From contig JADHVO010000002.1 of the NCBI GenBank assembly GCA_016783965.1, positions 62,001 to 126,000 on the forward strand: 64,000 nt of DNA, in the 5' to 3' direction. The notes below the pieces were generated by a model. It did no database searches, had not been told where the DNA came from, and saw only the letters and a program-made list of their open reading frames with translations. Position 1 is the first letter of the stretch. Every line of letters starts with the position of its first letter. This stretch comes from Alphaproteobacteria bacterium (GTDB lineage: Bacteria; Pseudomonadota; Alphaproteobacteria; Micropepsales; Micropepsaceae). Below are positions 25,869-34,783 of this stretch, in pieces. Made by a program: the position numbers and the translations under genes.

Positions 25869-27050
25869 CTAGCCGCGACGCGCCGTCACGAAATCCAGGA
25901 TGGCGTGGGCGGCGCGGAGGGACGGCGTCTCGCTGCCCTCGCCCAGCGCCTTCGCGACCTCATCGAGATCGGCGATCTGCGCCGCCGCGGCCTGCTTGTC
26001 GGTGAGGAGCGGCACTACTGCATCGGCCAGCGCGGCGGGCGTGGCGTTGTGCTGGAGGAGTTCGGGGATGGCCATGCGGTCGAGCAGCAGATTCACCAGG
26101 GCGAAGAATCTGAAACGGAAGAATATCCGGGCGAGCCTATAGGTGAGGCCGCCCACCTTGTAGGCCACGACCATCGGCGTGCGCGCCAGCGCGAGTTCGA
26201 CCGTGACGGTGCCCGATGCAGCGAGCGCGGCATTGGCGGCCTTGAAGGCGGCGTATCGGTCGGCTTCGTCCTCAATGATATGCAGAGGTGCGGGCCAGTC
26301 TGCGGTCGCCTCGCGCACGCGGGTGGCGACGTGCGGGACGGTGGGCAAGATCGTGATGAGGCCGGGAACCCGCTTCACGATCTCGGCCACGGCCTGCTTG
26401 AACACCGGCAGGATGAATCGGATTTCGCTTGTGCGGCTTCCCGGCAGCACGCAAAGAAGCGGCGCATCCGGCGCAATGCCGAGACGCGCGCGCAACCCGG
26501 GGCCGCCGGTCATGCGCTTGCCGCGCTCGATCACCGGATGGCCGACAAAGACAGTATGCAGACCGTATTTCTCGAAGAAGGGCGGCTCGAACGGGAGCAG
26601 TGCGAGCAGCAGGTCGAAATTGCGCGCCATCTTGCGGGCGCGGTACTGGCGCGAGGCCCAGACCTGCGGCGCCACGTAGTCGATCACCGGGATGTCCGGC
26701 GCAAGGCGCTTCAGCTTGGCGGCGATGCGGTGGTTGAAGTCGGGGCTGTCGATCAGCACCACCGCGTCGGGACGGCGCGCGATGGCGATCATGCAGATAT
26801 CGTTCACGCGGCGCAGGATCACCGGGATCTTGGGCACGACCTCGCGCAGGCCCATCACCGCGGTGTCCTTCAGCGGGAAGAACGAGTTCAGGCCCTGCGC
26901 GATCATCGCCGGGCCACCCATGCCGATCACCTCGACGCTGTCGCCGCATTCGGCTTTCAAAGCGGCCATGAGCTGGCCGCCGAGCTGGTCGCCGGACGGC
27001 TCGCCCGCGACCAGCATGAGCGTAAGCGGTCTGATCGCAGGAAGGCTCAT
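25869..27050 (-). CDS. lpxB: Lipid-A-disaccharide synthase
   Basis: 393 residues, typical length. A GT-B glycosyltransferase (family GT19) joining UDP-diacylglucosamine and lipid X to form the lipid A disaccharide at the inner membrane. Visible motifs: VAGEPSGDQLGGQLM at the N-terminus, FVGHPVIERG, the nucleotide-binding LCVLPGSRTSEIR, and the SGTVTVELALARTPMVVAYK donor-binding segment. It is the last gene of the rpsB-to-lpxB block and overlaps lpxI by 4 bases (ATGA). Confidence 0.97.
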   Translation of the reverse strand: MSLPAIRPLTLMLVAGEPSGDQLGGQLMAALKAECGDSVEVIGMGGPAMIAQGLNSFFPLKDTAVMGLREVVPKIPVILRRVNDICMIAIARRPDAVVLIDSPDFNHRIAAKLKRLAPDIPVIDYVAPQVWASRQYRARKMARNFDLLLALLPFEPPFFEKYGLHTVFVGHPVIERGKRMTGGPGLRARLGIAPDAPLLCVLPGSRTSEIRFILPVFKQAVAEIVKRVPGLITILPTVPHVATRVREATADWPAPLHIIEDEADRYAAFKAANAALAASGTVTVELALARTPMVVAYKVGGLTYRLARIFFRFRFFALVNLLLDRMAIPELLQHNATPAALADAVVPLLTDKQAAAAQIADLDEVAKALGEGSETPSLRAAHAILDFVTARRG

Positions 27051-27889
27051 GCGCGCGCCGGCACGCCGACGACGAAGAGGTCAAGCGCGTCGGCCGCCTC
27101 GATGACGGCCGTTTTGCCCAGCACCAGCGCGGTGTGCGCCTCGATCGCGATGCCGGCGAGGCCGCAGGCCGCCGCGTTCTTCACGGTGGCGACGCCGATG
27201 GTCGGAAGATCGCTCTTGCGGCTCTGGATAGGCTTCAGCGCCTTGGCGAGGACACCGCGTCCGGGCGGAAGCTGTCCCAGGCGTTGCAGCATCGCGTCGG
27301 TGCCGTCGCGCCCCTCGATCGCAAGCACCTTGGCGGCGCGCACGACGATCGCCTGGCCTTCGTCGCGCCTGCCGTGCGCGCGGGCGAGCGAGATGGCGGT
27401 GGCAATGTCCTTCTCATCCTCCGGTGTCGGCGCGACACGGCCAAGCGGACCCTCGGCGATCTGAAGACCGGGCGCGACGTCGCCGACGCCCTTCATCGTG
27501 AACCCTTCTTTCTCGAACAGGCCGGCCATGACGTCGAGCAGCGTGTTGTCGCCGCTGCGCATCCCCCAGAGCACCGGCGGAAACCAGGTGATGCCCTTCC
27601 AGTCGTATCGCAGCTTGAAGAAATTGGGCCGGCTGACATAGCCGGCGAAGACCACGTCCTTGCAGTTGTGCGCGTGCAGGAGGCCGAGCGTGCGGCCCAC
27701 GAGGCCCATCGAAGAACGATCATGCGGATAGGCGTTAACCCACGGACCGACGGCATCATCCACCACCGCGACGAAAACCTGGCGGCCGTTCTCGCGCGCA
27801 TTATCAGCAATGGCGCGCGGGAGATCACCGCCGCCGGCGATGATGCCGAGGGCTCGCTTTGTTGTCGGATCGTTGTTCACCAAGGTCAT
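27047..27889 (-). CDS. lpxI: UDP-2,3-diacylglucosamine diphosphatase LpxI
   Basis: 280 residues from the ATG at 27889. LpxI hydrolyses UDP-2,3-diacylglucosamine to lipid X and UMP, replacing LpxH in alphaproteobacteria. The N-terminal domain begins RALGIIAGGGDLPRAIADNA; the C-terminal catalytic domain carries EGRDGTDAMLQR, ATVKNAAACGLAGIAIEA and the family ending. The start codon itself lies in the arm of a palindromic repeat; an in-frame ATG at 27910 is wholly repeat-derived, and TTG/GTG codons two and three residues after the chosen ATG are alternatives. It overlaps lpxB by 4 bases. Confidence 0.94.
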   Translation of the reverse strand: MTLVNNDPTTKRALGIIAGGGDLPRAIADNARENGRQVFVAVVDDAVGPWVNAYPHDRSSMGLVGRTLGLLHAHNCKDVVFAGYVSRPNFFKLRYDWKGITWFPPVLWGMRSGDNTLLDVMAGLFEKEGFTMKGVGDVAPGLQIAEGPLGRVAPTPEDEKDIATAISLARAHGRRDEGQAIVVRAAKVLAIEGRDGTDAMLQRLGQLPPGRGVLAKALKPIQSRKSDLPTIGVATVKNAAACGLAGIAIEAHTALVLGKTAVIEAADALDLFVVGVPARA

Positions 27890-27985
27890 CGCCGGACTTC
27901 TTCCGGCCATCCATCATCACGATGCGTGGCGCAGAATGCACCGCCCGCGATCCTTGGGGGTGGGCGGGACAAGCCCGGCCATGAC
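27886..27985. repeat. Dispersed palindromic repeat overlapping the lpxI start
   Basis: Outer arms 27886-27896 (GTCATCGCCGG) and 27975-27985 (CCGGCCATGAC) match at 10 of 11 positions. Translated in one frame the element reads IAGLLPAIH...GTSPAMT, the signature of a dispersed repeat very common in alphaproteobacterial intergenic DNA. It fills most of the gap between lpxA and lpxI and supplies the lpxI start codon. Confidence 0.75.
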
Positions 27986-28025
27986 GGTATTTTGTGCCGA
28001 GAGAGCGAGCCCAAGAGCACCGCCT

Positions 28026-28838
28026 TTACTCATCGTCCGAACGAACGCGGGACGGATCGGCGGGGGCGATGCCCTGCTTGCTCTCGGCCAGGACGAAGTC
28101 GACCAGCTCCTGAACCTGCGGAACGGCGGCCCACTTCTCCTTTGCGGCACGGGCGCGGTCAAACATCGAGCCGCCTGGCGTCAGGAAGACATCGCGGAAG
28201 GCATGGCGCAGGGCGTGAATCGCCGCGCGCGGAAGGCCGCGGCGCTTCAGACCGATGATGTTGAGCCCGCCGATCGTGGCGTGCAGGCCGATCGCCATGC
28301 CGTAGGGAATGATGTCGCGCGGCGCGCCGGAGAGTCCACTCATCATCGCGCCGCGGCCGATGCGGACGAACTGCTGCACCGCCGCCATGCCGCCGAGGAT
28401 GACGCCCTGGCCCACCTCACAGTGGCCACCGAGCACCGCACCGTTGGCGAACGTCACGTCGTCGTCGACATGGCAGTCGTGGCCGACGTGAGTCATCGCC
28501 ATGAAGTAGCCGTTGTTGCCGACCGTGGTGATGCCGCCGCCGTTGCGGCTGCCGCAGCTCATGGTCACGCCCTCGCGCAGGACACAATCGGCACCGACGA
28601 CGAGCCTGCCCTCGGTGAAATCGTTCCGCCGGATCTGGCCCTCGCCGCCGAGCACGACCTGCGGATGAAGTACTGTGCGCGCGCCGACGGTGGTGTGGCC
28701 CTTGACGACCGCGTGGCTGAGCAGACGCACGCCCTCGCCCAGAACCGCATTGCGCTCGACGATGCAGAACGGCCCGATCTCGACGCCGGCACCCAGTTTC
28801 GCGCCGTCTTCGACAAGCGCTGTCGGATGGATCGCCAT
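28026..28838 (-). CDS. lpxA: Acyl-ACP--UDP-N-acetylglucosamine O-acyltransferase
   Basis: 270 residues. The first lipid A step: it puts a 3-hydroxyacyl chain on O-3 of UDP-GlcNAc. The N-terminal two thirds is a left-handed beta helix of hexapeptide repeats (for example ALVEDGAKLGAGVEIGPFC and VGADCVLREGVTM). The catalytic His lies in the FMAMTHVGHDCHV turn, and the C-terminal helical region starts at IGLKRRGLPRAAIHALR. It follows fabZ after a single base, so the two are co-translated. Confidence 0.97.
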   Translation of the reverse strand: MAIHPTALVEDGAKLGAGVEIGPFCIVERNAVLGEGVRLLSHAVVKGHTTVGARTVLHPQVVLGGEGQIRRNDFTEGRLVVGADCVLREGVTMSCGSRNGGGITTVGNNGYFMAMTHVGHDCHVDDDVTFANGAVLGGHCEVGQGVILGGMAAVQQFVRIGRGAMMSGLSGAPRDIIPYGMAIGLHATIGGLNIIGLKRRGLPRAAIHALRHAFRDVFLTPGGSMFDRARAAKEKWAAVPQVQELVDFVLAESKQGIAPADPSRVRSDDE

Positions 28839-28839
28839 G

Positions 28840-29313
28840 TCAGGCGTCGGTTCGGATCATCGCGCTGAACTCGCCCTCGGCAACGATGTTCTCGCCGACA
28901 AAGGCCTTGCCCTCGAACTTCCACACCGGCCCGCGATGCTGGAGCTGCCTGACGGTGAAGCGCAGAAGGTCGCCGGGCACGACGGGACGGCGGAATTTCG
29001 CCTTCTCGATCGCCATGAAGGCGACCTGGGGCACCTTCTCGAGCGCCATGGAATGGACGATCAGTGCGCCCGCGGTCTGCGCCAGGGCCTCCACGATCAG
29101 CACGCCGGGCATGACGGCGAATTCCGGGAAGTGACCGGCGAAATGCGGTTCGTTGTAGCTCACCGCCTTGTAGCCGGTGCAGCTTTCGTACGGGACGATG
29201 TCCGTCAGCCGCTCGACGAAAAGGAACGGCCAGCGGTGGGGCAGCAGCTTCTTGATCTGCTCCACGTCGAGGACGGTTCCGGCGGTCTGACCTTGCTCAC
29301 CCATGGTCGTCAC
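28840..29313 (-). CDS. fabZ: 3-hydroxyacyl-ACP dehydratase FabZ
   Basis: 157 residues from 29313; the ATG at 29304 (MGEQ) is an alternative that shortens the overlap with lpxD from 17 to 8 bases. It dehydrates 3-hydroxyacyl-ACP in fatty-acid elongation, competing with LpxA and LpxD for the same substrate. Hot-dog fold with [14 protein letters not shown], the catalytic His in HFAGHFPE and the Glu in [12 protein letters not shown]. Its place between lpxD and lpxA is the standard arrangement. Confidence 0.97.
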   Translation of the reverse strand: MTTMGEQGQTAGTVLDVEQIKKLLPHRWPFLFVERLTDIVPYESCTGYKAVSYNEPHFAGHFPEFAVMPGVLIVEALAQTAGALIVHSMALEKVPQVAFMAIEKAKFRRPVVPGDLLRFTVRQLQHRGPVWKFEGKAFVGENIVAEGEFSAMIRTDA

Positions 29314-30346
29314 GTTTCGGCTTCTTTGCCAGTTTCGTCAATGCATGCATTTCGCGTATCCACTCGCGAACCGGGCGCAGCGGGGCGCCGCCATAATCCT
29401 GACCGCCCTCGTAGGTCATGCCAGGTTGCGAGGCCGCACGCGCCGCGACGCGCGCGCCGGAGCCGATCTTCACATGGTCCGCGATGCCGACCTGGGGGCC
29501 GATGACGACGAAATCGCCGAATTCGCAGCTGCCGGCGACGCCGGCCTGGGACACAACGATGTCGTGGCGGCCGAGATGCGTGTTGTGGCCGATCTGGATC
29601 AGGTTATCGAGCTTGGAACCTTCGCCGATCACCGTGTCGCCGAGCGCGCCGCGGTCGATCGTGGTGCAGGCACCGATCTCGACACGGTCCTGGATGATCA
29701 CGCGGCCGATCTGCGGGATCTTCACATGGCCCTGCGGACCCGAGGCGAAGCCGAAACCGGGCTGGCCGATCTGCGCGCCGGGCAGGATCAGAACCTCATC
29801 GCCGATGTAGGCATGGGTGATGCTGACGTTGGAACCGATCTCGCAATTGCGGCCGATGGCAACGCCGCGTCCGATCACGACGTTGGGGCTTAGGCGCGTG
29901 CCGTCGCCGATCTCCGCGCCAGGACCGATCACGACGCCAGGCGCGAGCAACACACGCTCGCCGATCGTGGCAGTGGGGTCGACGTCGGTCTGCTGGCGCC
30001 AGGCGACGAGGCTCGACTCCGGGTAGAAAATGCGCGCAGCGGCCGCGAAGGCGTGCTGCACGGACGGCGCGGGGATGGCGAGCATGCCGACCCGCATCTG
30101 GAGTGGCTTGGCGGTCGTGGCCGGAACGAAGCAGAAGCCGGCCGCGGTCTGCGCAAGATCGGCGGCGTGGGCACCCGCGCCGCCGGCATAGAACGTCAAG
30201 TGCGGGGGGCCGGCACCCGTGAGACTCGCGAGATCATGGACCCGGGCGTTTGCGTCGGCGTTGGGCGGAAGCGCAACGTCGACCGCCCTGCATACCTCGG
30301 CAAGAGTGAACGGTCCGCGATTGTCATAGAAGCGAGGATCGGCCAT
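29297..30346 (-). CDS. lpxD: UDP-3-O-acylglucosamine N-acyltransferase
   Basis: 349 residues. The third lipid A step, adding the N-linked 3-hydroxyacyl chain. An N-terminal uridine-binding domain (about 1-105) precedes a long left-handed beta helix with many hexapeptide turns ([20 protein letters not shown] and others). The catalytic His is in the [14 protein letters not shown] turn. A C-terminal helix ends the protein ([16 protein letters not shown]). It starts 19 bases after the Skp-like gene and overlaps fabZ. Confidence 0.96.
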   Translation of the reverse strand: MADPRFYDNRGPFTLAEVCRAVDVALPPNADANARVHDLASLTGAGPPHLTFYAGGAGAHAADLAQTAAGFCFVPATTAKPLQMRVGMLAIPAPSVQHAFAAAARIFYPESSLVAWRQQTDVDPTATIGERVLLAPGVVIGPGAEIGDGTRLSPNVVIGRGVAIGRNCEIGSNVSITHAYIGDEVLILPGAQIGQPGFGFASGPQGHVKIPQIGRVIIQDRVEIGACTTIDRGALGDTVIGEGSKLDNLIQIGHNTHLGRHDIVVSQAGVAGSCEFGDFVVIGPQVGIADHVKIGSGARVAARAASQPGMTYEGGQDYGGAPLRPVREWIREMHALTKLAKKPKRDDHG

Positions 30347-30365
30347 GCCGGGCCCTCCTTCAGCG

Positions 30366-30974
30366 TTACTGCCCGCCTTGGACTCCGGGCGGCAACGGCG
30401 TCGGCTTCACCTGCACCGTCGGCAGCGCCTGGTTGAGGCGCTGAATGACAAGCGGCGTGATGTCGAACTGCGGCGCACCGACAACGATGGCAGCCTTTTC
30501 GAACAGCAGGTTCGCGCCACGCTCCTGCATGATCTTCTGGAGGATCGGTCCCAGCGCCTGCTCGATCTGCTGGCGCGCGACGAGCACGCCGCCCTGGATC
30601 AGTCCCTGCTGCTTCTGCACTTCGAGCTGAAGCGCCTGCTGCTTTGCTTCGAACGCCTTGATCTTCGCCTGCTTCACGGCGGGCGCGAGGATCGCTAGCT
30701 GCTGCTGGAGCTGGGCACCTTCGGCGCGGAGCGCAGCGTCACGGGCCTTGAGGCCGTTCTCGGCGGCGACGGTCAGGGCCTGCACCTGCTTCATGATGCT
30801 CTGTCCAACGGCCGAGCCGCGCAGGATGGCGGCGCGGTCGATGACGAGGATCTTGGGCTGCGGCACCCCCTGCGGCGGGGGAGCAGGCGGTTGCGCGGCG
30901 AGCGCAGCCTGCGAGAAGCTAACGGCTAGGAGCGCAGCGGCGGCGCAAGCCGCGAAGCGCGAGGCGGTCGTCAT
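30366..30974 (-). CDS. skp: OmpH/Skp-family periplasmic chaperone
   Basis: 202 residues. Signal peptide [20 protein letters not shown] to about residue 27 (AALAAQ), then a Pro-rich stretch. An OmpH core follows, with [19 protein letters not shown] and a long Gln/Lys/Ala coiled coil (about 70-135). The C-terminal strand region includes [15 protein letters not shown]. Skp forms a jellyfish-like trimer that escorts unfolded outer-membrane proteins to BamA. It lies directly between bamA (4 bases away) and lpxD, as in most Gram-negatives. Confidence 0.93.
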   Translation of the reverse strand: MTTASRFAACAAAALLAVSFSQAALAAQPPAPPPQGVPQPKILVIDRAAILRGSAVGQSIMKQVQALTVAAENGLKARDAALRAEGAQLQQQLAILAPAVKQAKIKAFEAKQQALQLEVQKQQGLIQGGVLVARQQIEQALGPILQKIMQERGANLLFEKAAIVVGAPQFDITPLVIQRLNQALPTVQVKPTPLPPGVQGGQ

Positions 30975-30978
30975 AGTC

Positions 30979-33342
30979 TTAGAGTCCTGTTCCTGCGCTG
31001 AAATAGATCAGCTGGGTTCTGTCGTAGCTTGTCTTGATGAAGGGGATGCCGAAGTCAATCGTAATCGGGCCGAATGGTGACTTCCAAGCGACCGCAAGGC
31101 CGGCCGAGCCGCGAAGGGCCAGATTGTCCTTGATGCAGCTGGTGAGCGTGCAAGTCCTGACGATGCTGTCGAGGTGGCCGACGGTTCCGACGTCGGTAAA
31201 CAGCGCGGTCTCCACGCCGTAAGACTCGGGCAGGAAGGACGGCAGCTTGAGCTGGCCACTGCCGATCACGAAGACGTTGCCGCCGACCGCGCCGTTGTTG
31301 CCGCTCACGACGATGTCGCGCGGGCCGACGCCGGCCTGGGCGAAGCCACGGAAGCTGTCGCCGCCCTTGAAGAAGCGTTCCTGAATCGGAATCTGCTGGC
31401 CGTCATAGCCGGTGATATAGCCTGCCTGGACGTTGAACGAGCCGACGAACTGATCCCACAGCACCGGGCGGTACAGGCCGAACGACGCCTGGTTGCGGAT
31501 GTATTTCAGCGAGCCGCCGAGGCCGGCGAATTCCTGGCTGATCGACATGATCAGGCCGTTGGTTGGCTTAATAGGATCGTCGAGGGTGTTGTAGACGAAC
31601 GAGTAGCCGACGACCGACGTCTTGGTTTCGCCGGCGGCGAGCTGCACCTCCAGCGGCGCGCCGGAGAAAGGCGTGATCTTGTCGATCTTGTAGGTGTAGC
31701 GGAGGCCAACCGAGCCGAACTCCGACGTCGGGAATCCGAAGCGGACGCCGCCCGCGGTGGTATCACCCTGATAGTCCGCCTGCTGATAATTGGTGACGAT
31801 CTTGTAGAGATCGATGCCGGCGGCGAGCGGCCGATCCAGGAAGTACGGCTCCGTGAAGGAAAACTGGAACTGCTTGGAGATCGACGAGAGCTGGATCGAC
31901 GCGCGCAGATACTGGCCGCGCCCGAACAGGTTCTGTTCGGTGTAGCTGAACTCACCGACGAAGGAGCTGGTCGACGAGTAGCCGGCACCGAGCGAGAGCG
32001 AGCCGGTCGACTGCTCGGTCACAGTGACGGTCAGGTCGGTGCGGTCGGGCTGGCTGCCGGGCGACTGCTTGATGGTCACGTCCTTGAAAAAGCCGAGGCC
32101 GCGGATACGCGTGCGCGAACGGTCGACGAGGACGCGGTTGAAGGCGTCGCCTTCCACGAGGCGGAATTCGCGGCGGATGACCTTGTCCAGCGTGCGCTGA
32201 TTGCCGACGATGTTGATCTTCTCGATATAGACGCGCGGGCCCTGGTCGATCTTGAGGATCAGATCGATGGTCTTGCTGTCGCGGTTGCGCGCGATACGCG
32301 GATGCACTTCGGCGAAGGCATAGCCCTTGGTGCCCGCAGCGTTGGTGAGCGAGTCGATCGCCTTCTGGACCAGTTCGGCGTTGTAGATGTCACCCGACTG
32401 GATCTTGATCGAGGGCCGCAGCGTGGCGGCGGGAAGCTCGCGGATCGAGGATTCGATTTCGACCTTGCCGAACTTGTACTTGGCGCCCTCATCGAGGGTG
32501 AAGGTGATGTAGAACGAGCGGCGGTCGGCAGTGAGCTCCGCGACGGCGGAGACGACGCGGAAGTCGGCGTAGCCGTGGCTGACGTAATAGCGCCGCAGCA
32601 TTTCGCGGTCGAAGGTCAGACGATCGGGATCGTAGTTGTCGTTCGACGAGAGGAACTTGTACCAGTCGCTCTCTTCGGTCGCGATCTGCGACTTGAGCGT
32701 GGCATCGTCGAAGACCTTGTTGCCGATGAAATTGATGCGCGCGACGCCGGTCGACGGCCCTTCGACGATCGAGAAGATCAGGTCGACGCGGTTCTGGGGG
32801 CGCTGGATGATCTGCGGATCGACCGAGGCCGCAAACTTGCCGTTGCGGCGATAGAGCTCGATGATACGCTGGACGTCGGCCTGCACTTTCGCGCGCGTGA
32901 AGACCGTGCGCGGCTTGAGCTGGATTTCCTTCTCAAGGTCCTTCTGGCTGACCTTGCTCTCACCCTCGAAGTCGATCTGGTTGATGATTGGGTTCTCGAC
33001 GACAGCGATGGTCAGCGTCGTGCCGTCGAAGTGCATCTTCACGTCGGCGAAGAGGCCGGTCTGGTAGAGCGTCTTCAGCGCCAGGTCGACGGTCTGCGGA
33101 TTGTAGACGTCGCCTTCGCGGATCGAAATGTAGGACACGACCGTCTGCGGCTCGATGCGCTGTGTGCCGCGGACCGCGATGTGCTGAACGAGCTGCGTGC
33201 TGGGCGGTGCCACCACTTCCGGCGGCGGGCCGGGCGGCGGTGCCGGCGCCCGGGCCGCGGTGGCGGACCCCGCCACAGCGGCGGCCGCGATCAAGGCGGG
33301 AGCCACGCGCGCGAAACGGGCGGACAGGGTGATGTGGCTCAT
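30979..33342 (-). CDS. bamA: Outer membrane protein assembly factor BamA
   Basis: 787 residues from the ATG at 33342; a GTG at 33372 would add 10 residues and has AAGGCGG upstream, so the start is not settled. A signal peptide (MSHITLSARFARVAPALIAA, cleaved near ATAARA) is followed by five POTRA domains (about 45-415) that dock substrates, then the 16-strand beta barrel with the FRGF motif in GDSFRGFAQAGVGPRD. The protein ends with an outer-membrane type strand. It folds and inserts other barrels into the outer membrane. Confidence 0.96.
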   Translation of the reverse strand: MSHITLSARFARVAPALIAAAAVAGSATAARAPAPPPGPPPEVVAPPSTQLVQHIAVRGTQRIEPQTVVSYISIREGDVYNPQTVDLALKTLYQTGLFADVKMHFDGTTLTIAVVENPIINQIDFEGESKVSQKDLEKEIQLKPRTVFTRAKVQADVQRIIELYRRNGKFAASVDPQIIQRPQNRVDLIFSIVEGPSTGVARINFIGNKVFDDATLKSQIATEESDWYKFLSSNDNYDPDRLTFDREMLRRYYVSHGYADFRVVSAVAELTADRRSFYITFTLDEGAKYKFGKVEIESSIRELPAATLRPSIKIQSGDIYNAELVQKAIDSLTNAAGTKGYAFAEVHPRIARNRDSKTIDLILKIDQGPRVYIEKINIVGNQRTLDKVIRREFRLVEGDAFNRVLVDRSRTRIRGLGFFKDVTIKQSPGSQPDRTDLTVTVTEQSTGSLSLGAGYSSTSSFVGEFSYTEQNLFGRGQYLRASIQLSSISKQFQFSFTEPYFLDRPLAAGIDLYKIVTNYQQADYQGDTTAGGVRFGFPTSEFGSVGLRYTYKIDKITPFSGAPLEVQLAAGETKTSVVGYSFVYNTLDDPIKPTNGLIMSISQEFAGLGGSLKYIRNQASFGLYRPVLWDQFVGSFNVQAGYITGYDGQQIPIQERFFKGGDSFRGFAQAGVGPRDIVVSGNNGAVGGNVFVIGSGQLKLPSFLPESYGVETALFTDVGTVGHLDSIVRTCTLTSCIKDNLALRGSAGLAVAWKSPFGPITIDFGIPFIKTSYDRTQLIYFSAGTGL

Positions 33343-33404
33343 CCAGTCGACTCTGGTACTCAAAATGGGCACAACCGCCTTGTGTCGGGCGGTCTGCCGC
33401 CGTT

Positions 33405-34769
33405 TCAGAAAAGATTCAGTCGAACCAGGTCATTCCAGGTCGCCAAGAGGAAGATCCCCAAGACGACCGCCAGCCCAAGCCTAAACCCGACGTCCTGGGC
33501 GCGCTCCGACAGAGGACGCCGCAAAACACCCTCGCATGCATAGTACAGAAGATGCCCCCCGTCGAGCAGCGGAATGGGAAAAAGGTTGACCAGCCCGATG
33601 CTTACAGAAAGGAGAGCTATCAGTTGGATCAGCGCAAGAAGGCTGACTTCCGCCACCTGGCCCGACAGTTTGGCGATACCGATAACCCCGGACAGTTGCT
33701 TGGCGCCTGAAGGGCTATGGACCAGTGCCCGCCACGTCGTCGAAAGCATCGAGCCGATGGTATCGACCGACTCGCCCAGCGCCGCCACCGGCCCCAACCG
33801 CTTCAGGCTGCCGAACTGAAACTGAATTCCCAGCACGCCATGCTTCTGGTCGTTAAGCATCGGCGTAGCCCGGACGGTCCTGAGCACGCCGTCGCGGCGG
33901 ACGACAATCGTGAGCGCCTTCCCCGCGCTGACCGAGACGATGGGCGAGACCTGGTCATAGCCCTCGATGGCCGTGCCGTCGATCGAGACAATCACGTCGC
34001 CGACACGCAGGCCGGCGCGCGATGCCGCACCACCGTCCAGAACCGCTTCGATGACCGGCGGCAGCGGCGGCGAGATGCCGAGATCACCGACCTGAATCCG
34101 GTTCTTGAACGCGTCGGTCGTGTCGATCTGGCGCGGGGTCGCCCAGATCGTCATGCGCGAGGGGCCACGGTCCAGCACGATGGGGAGACGCTGGCCTGCG
34201 CTCAGGCCCACGACCTGATCGATCTCCGCATAACTTTCGGTGACAGTGCCGTCGATCGAGACGATGCGGTCACCGGTGCGCAGACCGGCTGCCTCGCCCG
34301 CGCTATGCGCCTCCACCTTGCCGACGACCGGAGGGATAACCGTCTTGCCGTGGAACATGAAGACGCCGGAGAGGATGGCGATCGCAAGAATGAAGTTCGC
34401 GATGGGGCCGGCTGCGACGATCAGCGCGCGCTGGTAGAGCGGCTTGTACGGGAATGCGATCTTGCGGTCGGCGGCGGTCATGCGTGCCGTGGCTTCGCGG
34501 TCGGGCGTGCTGGCGCCATCGGCATCGCCGAAGAACTTCACGTAACCGCCCAGCGGGATCCAGGATATCTTCCAGAGCGTGCCCTTGCTGTCAGTCCACT
34601 TCACGATGGCCGGCCCGAAGCCGATGGAAAAGGTCTCCACCTTCGTGCCGAAGTAGCGCGCGACCGAGAAGTGGCCGAGCTCGTGAACGAAGACGACCAC
34701 GGTGATGAGGAACAGGAAGGCCGGAATCCCGTAGACCGACCAATGAAGCAGATCCTGCAGCATGCTCAT
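33405..34769 (-). CDS. rseP: RIP metalloprotease RseP
   Basis: 454 residues from the ATG at 34769 with GGAAACGA upstream; MLQDL at 34763 is an alternative. Zinc motif HELGH lies in the first membrane helix (VVVFVHELGHFSVAR), and the second metal ligand is in NLFPIPLLDGGHLL near the C-terminus. Two periplasmic PDZ domains are visible between them (VGKVEAHSAGEAAGLRTGDR and IEAVLDGGAASRAGLRVGDV). It cuts anti-sigma factors and remnant signal peptides within the membrane. It lies in the dxr-rseP-bamA order. Confidence 0.96.
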   Translation of the reverse strand: MSMLQDLLHWSVYGIPAFLFLITVVVFVHELGHFSVARYFGTKVETFSIGFGPAIVKWTDSKGTLWKISWIPLGGYVKFFGDADGASTPDREATARMTAADRKIAFPYKPLYQRALIVAAGPIANFILAIAILSGVFMFHGKTVIPPVVGKVEAHSAGEAAGLRTGDRIVSIDGTVTESYAEIDQVVGLSAGQRLPIVLDRGPSRMTIWATPRQIDTTDAFKNRIQVGDLGISPPLPPVIEAVLDGGAASRAGLRVGDVIVSIDGTAIEGYDQVSPIVSVSAGKALTIVVRRDGVLRTVRATPMLNDQKHGVLGIQFQFGSLKRLGPVAALGESVDTIGSMLSTTWRALVHSPSGAKQLSGVIGIAKLSGQVAEVSLLALIQLIALLSVSIGLVNLFPIPLLDGGHLLYYACEGVLRRPLSERAQDVGFRLGLAVVLGIFLLATWNDLVRLNLF

Positions 34770-34783
34770 TTCGTTTCCAGCCC

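Noticed and set aside
31174..33543. Plus-strand open frame of 789 codons opposite bamA
   Set aside because: Antisense shadow of a high-GC gene; the bamA translation has full POTRA and barrel features, and the plus frame has no recognisable domain.
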